Source: Norana najaformis
Lineage: Eukaryota > Annelida > Clitellata > Crassiclitellata > Hormogastridae
DNA: 64,000 nt
NCBI GenBank assembly: GCA_964023275.1
Contig: OZ029929.1
Span: 1,203,001 to 1,267,000 of the forward strand
Reading direction: 5' to 3'
Numbering within the stretch: position 1 is the stretch's first letter; every line of letters begins with the position of its first letter. Positions 23,001 to 32,300 of this stretch are shown here, in pieces. The notes beneath the pieces were generated by a model that ran no database searches, was not told the DNA's origin, and saw nothing but the letters and a program-made list of their open reading frames with translations. A program made the position numbers and the translations under genes.

Positions 23001-26000
23001 ACACTTATTGTCTCGGAGGAGGAGACTCGAACCCGTACTCTCCGCATTGCAAACCAAGAGACCATCTGACTGATGCATTATGATTACGGCGCTATAGAAG
23101 TCTTCAGATTAGATTAAGTGCTCTAACCAGTCGACTGTCGTGTCCCACAGATATTTCTAATGTGTATGTTGTAGCGAACAGCGGTGGTACGGTGGTGTTG
23201 GTGAGTCAAGACGGAGTCCAGCGACCACCGTTGCATTTTCCGAAAGGAGGTCATCTGTTGGCCTTCATATCCTGTCTGGAAAACGGACTCCTGCCCCACG
23301 GACGTCTCGATCCACCCCTCTGGAACCAGAGGGGAAAAGGTATCTGCCACTACAGGTGGAATTTCGAGGGTCTGGGGGACTTATTGGACTGTGGTACTGT
23401 ACCCCACTTTTTCATAGGGTGAATAAATAGTGCCCCTTAAGTTTAGTATGATCTTGGTATTCACTCTCTCCCTTCCTCATCTCTGGCTCTATCTGTCTGT
23501 CTGTCTTTGTCTGTCTGTCTGTCTTTGTCTCCCTGTCTGTCTCTCTCTTTCTCCCTCTCTCTCTGTCTCTCTCTGTCAGTCTCTCACTATCGCTCTATGC
23601 ATGTAAGCATTCATATGACACCACTTAAGGGTAATGATGATTTCGATAATTGCAACAGCAACAACTTAGTAATGAGCATAACATTGTTGTTGTCTATTAC
23701 TGGTGTCTAACACAAACCCTTTCTCTTGCAGGCAAAGTCTTTCCGCGTCTGAAACGCAAGACGAGCAGTCATTCTGGAAGCGTCAGTAGCGCTGGGTCGT
23801 CCTCCACAATGTCCTCGCAGTCCTCTGTTTTGTCCTCGGTCGATGGAGGCCTCGGCCAGATGATGGTCGAGGAGGAAGAGGCTACAGATTACGTTTTCCG
23901 CATTGTTACTTCGTTTCGGCCAGAAAATTTGCGTAAGCATAGTCTGGTCGTTGTTTACATCATCTTATCTAATAACTTCTGTACAGTAATAAACCACAAG
24001 GCATGAACTGAAGGTCGCTTCAGATGGAAAGAAAGTATTCCATATCCCACAGGTAAGACGTAGTGGTGGCGTTCATTTCCTTTTCTTTAGGCCCTTGAGC
24101 TGGCAGTGGACGAATCCCAAGGTCCTGGACACGGGGCAGTGCATCGCAGGACTTGCTGTATCCTTCCCAGCTTACACTGGTACCAAATTCTACTGCTTGG
24201 TGACAGAGGCATGGTGTGCGCAAACAACTTGCCCAGGGTCGTTACATGGAGTCGAACCCACAACCGCATGATCACTGACCAACCGCGTTACCGATTGCGC
24301 ACAAAATAGGACTTATTTAATGTAATGTAATGATTTCTATAGCACCATTATCGTGATGCATAAGACAATCAAGTGATGGCCACTTCGAGGAAAACCATAA
24401 TAAAAAATTGTAATCCCTGTTCCACTTGTGAATACCGGTTCCACTCTGAGTTGCATTTCTGTCAGCAGAAGAGGCGGAACCAGTGGAAGCGAAAAATGGC
24501 CTCAACGGAATCCTTGACTGGCCGAAAGAGGACAAACCGGGGACATCAACAGGGACGCAGGCGCTGTTTGACGACGAATCCTCGGTTGAGAGCGCCACCC
24601 AGTCATACGCCAGGACGCAGGAGCTGTGCAACAGCAACGCCGTCTACTCCAGTACCGTTCACAGGTACAACTGAGACTCCTTCTTGTGACACGTGTCGTA
24701 CGATGCATTCACAGGTACTACTGAGACTCCTTGTGACACGTGTCGTATGACGCGTTCACAGGTACTACTGAGACTCCTTCTTGTGACACGTGTCGTATGA
24801 CGCGTTCACAGGTACTACTGAGACTCCTTCTTGTGACACGTGTCATATAACACAAATTTTATATAACACCGTTAAGGTCATGGCTCCCAGATTTAATTCA
24901 GAATGTTAGATGCATCTACTTTACTGATCACTGAAATCAGGAATACAATTCACAATCATTTGGTTTCATACCTGGGTGACAACTGGTAAAACCCAGATGG
25001 AACAGGGTCGCGGTCACCCCGTATTTCTTATCTGTTTACATATATGGTAACATTAGCGATTAAGATGAGTTTAAGTCAGTGAAGCATTTTGTCCAAGTGC
25101 AGAAATGTACAAGCCTGTGCTTAGTTACAAGCCTATAATCGTAATTGTAAATTTGTAAAGTGCTGCTTCAAAGTAGCCTCATCAGCGGCGCTCCCGGTCC
25201 ATCCCAGAATTGGGGAATAATATGGTCTTCAAGCGCTTATGGAAGAGGGAGGGGAGGGGTGAGAAGCTCCCATCGAAGGTTGGCAGGTAAATTATGCATT
25301 ATACTTTCGTTAAACATTGTACACACAATAATTTTAAAAAATTTTTATGTGTGACTATGCAAGAGAAAACCCTTACTAAGCCGGAAAATATCAGAACCCG
25401 GTTTGAAGCTGCACAGGATTGTGCTGGAATTGCTAAACAATTTGCGGAAACCGCATGTTTTTATCACAAATGGCGAAAGCATTAAAATTTTAAAGTGTCG
25501 GTTTCTTTGCAGCTTTTTTGAAAAGTTTATCATAACCGCAACTTGACCTGACCTGACTTGACCTAATTTTGTGGTTCTGTGTTTTGTTTTCAAAGCAGAA
25601 ATGCCGTGAAGCAACTCTGCGATTCGATGAAATGTCAGATCCTTTCACGAGCGTTCTACGGATGTGAGTCTCCGATCGACTAGAGATCATGTGTTTTTTA
25701 TCTGAGCATTTATGTAGCTCCTTTTACTGGTGCCTTTGGTCTGCCCTGCTGAGGGAATTGTGTCTTGTTTATTACAACTATGCTGGAGAGGTTTCCAGAC
25801 TGAACGAGATTAGATTAGATTAGCTTTATCTATCCGTTGTCGATGAAGAATTAAAAGCACGATATGACAGTTTGTCGGTAGCATGCTTGATGTGCGGTCT
25901 AACTCTTGTGGGTTTGAGTCTGTTGAGCAGACTCTGTGTAACGACCCTGGACAAGTTATTCACTCATACTTGACTCTGTTACCAAGCAGGACAATCTAAT

Positions 26001-29000
26001 GTGGCACAGTGGTCTGTCTGTAATGCAATTGGTCAATCGGTTGCGGGTTCAAATCTGTGTAACGACCCTGAGGAAGTCATTTGCACACACAGTGCCTCTG
26101 TCACCAAGCAGTAGAATTTGGTACCGGCGTAAGCTGGGAAGTAAAGGGCAAGTCCTGTGATGCATTGGCCCCGTGTCCAGGACCTTGGGATCCGTCCTTT
26201 GCCGGCTCAAGGGCCTAAGACACAGATATGAGAAACTCTACATAACACTGGAACATGGGGCTTTCCTTTTTCACTTGAAGAATGAGATTAGATTGGTTTT
26301 GTTTTACCTGTAGGGCTGTCACATTGTCGTCACTTGAAGACTGTTCGGACACACCTGACCGGTCTCGTCCACTCGGTCATTGTCCTGCCAGACAGTCCAA
26401 CACCAGCTGGTGCTGGACTCACTGAAGACATCTGGCGCTCCATGAGTCAGTCTGGAGTGGTAGGAAGTGCTTCTTTTGTTCTGTCGATCGATTCGTATTT
26501 GTCAACTTCGCGTTTCTTCCGCAGCCGAAAATGTGGAGTTTTATGTGTTGTGTGAGGCAGTGTCATGTATTTGGCAGTCATTATTGGGCAGTGTCATTAT
26601 TCAACATCATTATCTGGCGGTGTCATTATTGGGTAGTATTATTTGGCAAAGTGATTATTTGGCAATGCAGTTATTTGGCAGTGACATTATTTGGCAGTGT
26701 CATTATATGGTTGTGTCATTGTTTGGCAGGGTCATTATTTGGAAGGCATTATTGGGCAGTGTCATTGTTCAATGTTATTATTTTGTGGGTAAATTATTGG
26801 GTAGTATTATTTGGCAATGCAGTTATTTGACAGTGTCATTATTTGACAGTGTCATTATATGGTTGTCATTGTTTGGCAACGTTATTTGTTGGTGTCATTA
26901 TTTGGCATTATTATTATATGGCAAAGTCATTATTGGACAGTGTCGTTATTCAACAGTGCAGTTATTGTGCTGTGTCATTATTTGGCAAAGTCATTATTTG
27001 ACACATTAGTTGGCAATGTCATTATTTGACACTGTCATTGGAAAGTTTCATTATTCAACAACGTGATAGCCGAATAGATGACAGGGCATTTCAGTAGAGA
27101 ATCAAAATTGGTGTCGAATTTCAGTGATAGATAACGTTTCTGGTGTTATTTCCAGGTGATTGACGAATTGGAGATCTATAGACTCATCTACTTTGGTGGC
27201 TGTGAACACAGCATCAGGCCACAGGTAAAAAGAACTCTGATCTTTACCGATACGTTATTATCGCAGTAATGATAATAGCAGTAGTTGTGGTGGCAGTAGT
27301 ATTGATAATTATAATAATTTCTGTGGTCATCCAGCGCTTAAGTGCGACTTCTTTTCACAGCACTTTAATCTCAGGCCTTTCTACGATAATTTGTGCATCT
27401 TACCGTTAGGACGTAAGCTTTTTTGGGGGTAATAAAAATAATAATAATCACAATAATAATGATAATTGTAATACTGTTGCCTTTCGCAGCACTTTCTCTC
27501 TGCCAAAACTTGACGAGGTTTAGCCAACCCAGAGATTTTATTTCTCCTGAGCCTTCTTTGTAAGTCCGAGGTGATCTTAGATACCTCGGGCAAAAAAGAT
27601 AATAATAATAAAAATAATAATATTGGTATCAATATCATCTTATCAGTATCACATCATCAGTATCCTCACTATCAGTTATTTTTCATAGGTTTGGCCATAC
27701 TTGTTGGGCTACTACAAGTTTGGGAGTACAGCAGAGGAACGTGAGGAGCAGTACCAGACTGGGCGACAGCAGTACGAAAACACTGTCTCCGAATGGCTGG
27801 CGGTGGAAGCGATCGTCCAGCAACAGGACCGCGAAACGATGGAGGCTAACCTTGTCAAGCTCACAGGCGATCAACCAGAGCATGCAGTCGCGCTTTCGCA
27901 CAAGGACTTGAGTCTGAGCAACGACGTCTTTGAGAGTATCCAATCGGACGATTTTTCGGTTCCGGAGACGGTCCAGGAGGAGGCATCAGAGCATACGTCA
28001 CCAGCACCAGACTCCAAGACAATGACGCTGCAATCAAGGACTTTGGCACCAGACTCCAAGACAAAGGAATCAAAGACAGTGGCGCCGGAATCAGAGACGA
28101 TAGCGCCAGCATCTAAGATGGATGGTGTTGAACCATTGAGCGCTGCTTGGTCACCTGCTACACATGTGCTCATCGGCGAGCACGCCTTGCTTCGGGGTGT
28201 CCGTAGCAACGACAGCAAGGGTACAAACTCAACAGATGATGGACTCGGAGACTCGGTCGCTCATGGCTCGACGAGCGACTCGTGTTCGAAACGATGTGAC
28301 AGCAGCGACGTCGAGAGAGACGCGATGCCGAGCATCGACAGCGAGCTCGCAGACTCGCAGCACATTCTCGTCACGAATCCGACCCTTGACATGCCCGACT
28401 GGGTCGTCGAGCATCGTGGGCTGGACGTGGGCAGACCCCGCGAGCCAGTGGACCTCGGATGTCTGAGATCAGAGACTGCACAGGATGCGACCAGTTAGTG
28501 ATTTCACTCGTAACAAATGCTTAGCATCACCTGGGTTTGCTAAACCACTTCATAACAGTCCAGCTGCTTGTTTATGAATTACGCCATACATATGATATAT
28601 ACTCATATATTTCCATATATATATATATATATTTGTATATACTTGTATGTATGTGTATATGTACATGTATGTATTCGTACCCTGGTACATATAAATACAG
28701 GAAGTAGAAGGTTAGATGCCAAAGTTTTTCTTTTCTCTATTTTTTTATTTTCTGCCTAATTTCCCCTGGGATGCCTTCCTGCCTCCCTGTCTTCCTGCCT
28801 TCCTGCCTGCCTTTCTGCCTGTCTGTGCTCCTGCCTGTCTTCCTTTCTGCCTGCCAAAATGCCTGCCTAAATGCCTTCGTGCCTAAGTGCCTGCCTAAAT
28901 GCCTTCTGGCCTAAATGCCAGCCTGCCTAAATGCCTGCCTTACTTTCTGCTTTAAGTCTTGAAAACAGTATGAATATTTTTGCTATCTTATTGATATTTT

Positions 29001-29363
29001 TCTGATGTGGTCGATGGTTGAACTGTTACGAGAGATGTTTTTCTTCTGCTGCTGCTGTGTAGTCTCACCGACAAGCGAAACCCTCGCTCCACCGACTTCA
29101 CCCGCCATCTCAAACGCATCCAACGGAGGAGTCTACTCAGTTAGTCGCCTTTTCTATACTGAAGTTGGCAATTCAAATGAAATTAGAAGTCAGTTTCAGT
29201 GCTCCAGTTAAATAAGTATGGAAGTCAGTGGTTCAGAATTTATGGTATTGTACTGCATTGTATCGTATTGTGTATTGTATTATATGGCTTACCCCTCCCC
29301 TGTTTCTGAGGAGGGATTAATTCCAGCTAGGAGAAAGAGAGACAGACAGAGACAGAAAGAGCA

Positions 29364-29396
<33 letters not shown>

Positions 29397-32300
29397 TTAT
29401 ATCATATTGCTTATGCGTAATTGTCTCGTTGGCTCTGCTCCATCATATCTTAAGGACTTCTGCATTTCGGTCTCCTTGGTTCCAGGCCGTAGCACTCTCC
29501 GGTCGGCCTCCCTTGGACTTCTGACTGTCCCTCGTATGCGCACTGCTACAGCGCAGTCTAGAAGCTTTGCCTATGTTGGACCCAATAGCTGGAATCGCCT
29601 TTCCCGAGAGCTCCGGCTAGTATTCCTCAGTTTGTCTCTTCCGCAGTTTCGCAAGCGCCTGAAGTCTGTATTATTTGCCAGTGGTTTCACTGGTTCGGGT
29701 CAGGAGCGCTTCTGATGAGTCTATTCTTGAAGTGGCGCTTTATAAATGTCAGATTACAATTACAAATTACAATTATTGCATTATATTGTATTGCATCGTA
29801 TTATATCATGTTGCATTGCATTGTGTTGTGTTGTGATTCCAGCCTGAGTTCATAGAGACGATTGCAGTTAACATCCATCGTATTGACAAAGACGTCCAGA
29901 GATGCGATCGCAACTACGCTTACTTCACCCCTCCCAACCTTGAGAAACTGCGCAACATCGTCTGCACGTGAGTTATAAATGGAAATAGAAAGTGAAGCTG
30001 TATGTTTTCCCGACTTTCACTTTCAGTTTTACTAGTACTGTGCTTTCAGCTGCCTGACTGCTAATTACTGTCTTGTCTTTTTGACTATAAAACAAGTACT
30101 ATCCCATATGATCCCACAAGTGACGTAGGGGAGGCGCTCATTTCCTTTTCTTTAGACCCCTGAGCCGGCAGTGGACGAATCCCAACACCCAGGACATGGA
30201 GCCAGTGTATTGCAGGACTTGCCGTTTACTTCCCAGCTTACGCCGGTAACAGATTCTGCTTGGTGACAGAGGCATGGTGTGCGCAAACAACTTGCCCAGT
30301 GTCGTTACAAGGAGTCGAACCCACAACCGCATGATCATTGACCAAATGCGTTACTGATGGACCAGCATGCCATTTTGACTATGAGCCGCTGAATCCATCA
30401 ACCTGAGGACTACTGTTTGCACTGTGTGGCACTAATTCAAGTTGAGTGCTGTTTGTAGGTACGTCTGGGAGAACATTGACATCGGTTACATCCAGGGGAT
30501 GTGTGATCTCGTCGCTCCTCTTCTCGTCATTTTCGACGACGGTAAAAGTCCAGAGTTTCCTGTCTTTTTTACAATACAGTGCAATACTACTGTAATTTGA
30601 AGATGCTCTCCTTACAAATTTCAGAAGCGCATGTAGCAACCGGGCTACAGGACACATTCAGAACCATAAACAGACTTGAAGAGGGTCACGGTAGCTGATT
30701 GGATAGAATGCTCGGCTTGTATGGGTCAGGGTAGCTGATTGGATAGAATGCTCGGCTTGTATGTGTGTCACGTTAGCTGATTGGATAGAATGTTTGGCTT
30801 GTATGTAGCTCGGCTTGTATGTGGGTCACGCTAGCTGATCGGGTAGAATGTTTGGCTTGTATGTAGGTCACGGTATCTGATTGAATAGAATGCTAGACTT
30901 GTATGTAGGGCATGATATCTGATTGGATAGAATGCTCGGCTTGTAACGCAGAGAGTGTGGGTTCAAGCCTCCTCCCCTGAGGCGGTTACTGTGAAAGGGA
31001 CCTCAAGCAAGTCTTTCACTCACAAGTGTTCGGTGCCATCGACTGATGCTAAGTCATTAGATAGTGGCGCTTAATAAATGCAGGAATAATAATAAAGAGG
31101 TAAGTTTTCAGTTTAGAGCAATGGATACAATTTTCAGCCTTTGTGGCCAACCTGCCTTAAATGCTTGTGGCTTAATTTTTGAATGTATTAAGACACTTGA
31201 TATAGGGCCTTTAGTACCTCTCAGAAATATTACACATATGGCTATCTAACTATTTACCTGACCTTACCTGTACCTACCTGTAGTAATTACCCACCTGTTG
31301 GATGTGGTATTAGTTACCTGCCTGGTTTTCTACCTGCAGAGGCGAAGACATACGGATGTTTTACTCAGCTGATGAAACGCATGATTGGAAACTTTCAGCA
31401 CGGAGGAGCTATGGACCAACATTTTGGAAACATGAGGTCACTCATTCAGGTGAGATGACTGGGGTGCTTTAGGCTGGTAATCTCCAGTACCATAACCTTT
31501 GCTTCAAATTTACTGAATTTGCACACATAATGAGAACTTTATATAAATATTATGTTTGATAATGTTATTAATAATAATATATTATTATTTTATTATTATA
31601 CCTGAGGTAGAAATGATCCCTCAGGAACTAAAACATTAAGTTATATATACATAAGTATATATAAATATACTAGGAGTATATATTTATACTAGGGTTATGT
31701 ATATTAGGAGTATGTATATTGTAGGATTTTATTATTATTATTATTATTATTATTATCATCATTAACATCATCATTAATTATCAACTTCTATAATGCCTTG
31801 TGTTAATGCACTAAGCATCGGTTATTGACGCACCAAAACCTAGGTCAGAGGTCAGAGGTCATACCCAGAAAGCCAGTCCACACTGAGACACAGAGGCAGC
31901 CTAGTGAAGGCATCTCTGTGCGTGAAGTTACGGGTTCGCAACCATTTGTGACTTAATTCAGAAATTTTAATCTTAGGGTAGCACAGTCTATACACAGGAA
32001 CCTTAAGTGGTGTGGCACCCATTCAAATGGGCAGCAGTGGTAAAGGATTTCACCCAGTTAATTCCCTGAAAAATGAATAGTCAAGGCCGAACGGTCGCTA
32101 TAGAAATTGAATTGGAGGGCAATACCTTACCCTAACTGATTGTGTCTTATGATTAGCATTGTTTTTGTTCCCTGCGTCAGATCCTTGATCCTGAGTTGTT
32201 TGAGCACATGCACGAGAACGGTGACTTCACTCACTTCTACTTCTGCTATCGGTGGTTCCTGCTCGATTTCAAACGCGGTCAGTAATTCAGGGGTTCGCTT

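Noticed and set aside
26467..27009. 180-codon plus ORF in SGSM intron 15
   Set aside because: It mostly translates a tcattatttggcagtg minisatellite and starts inside the coding exon in another frame.
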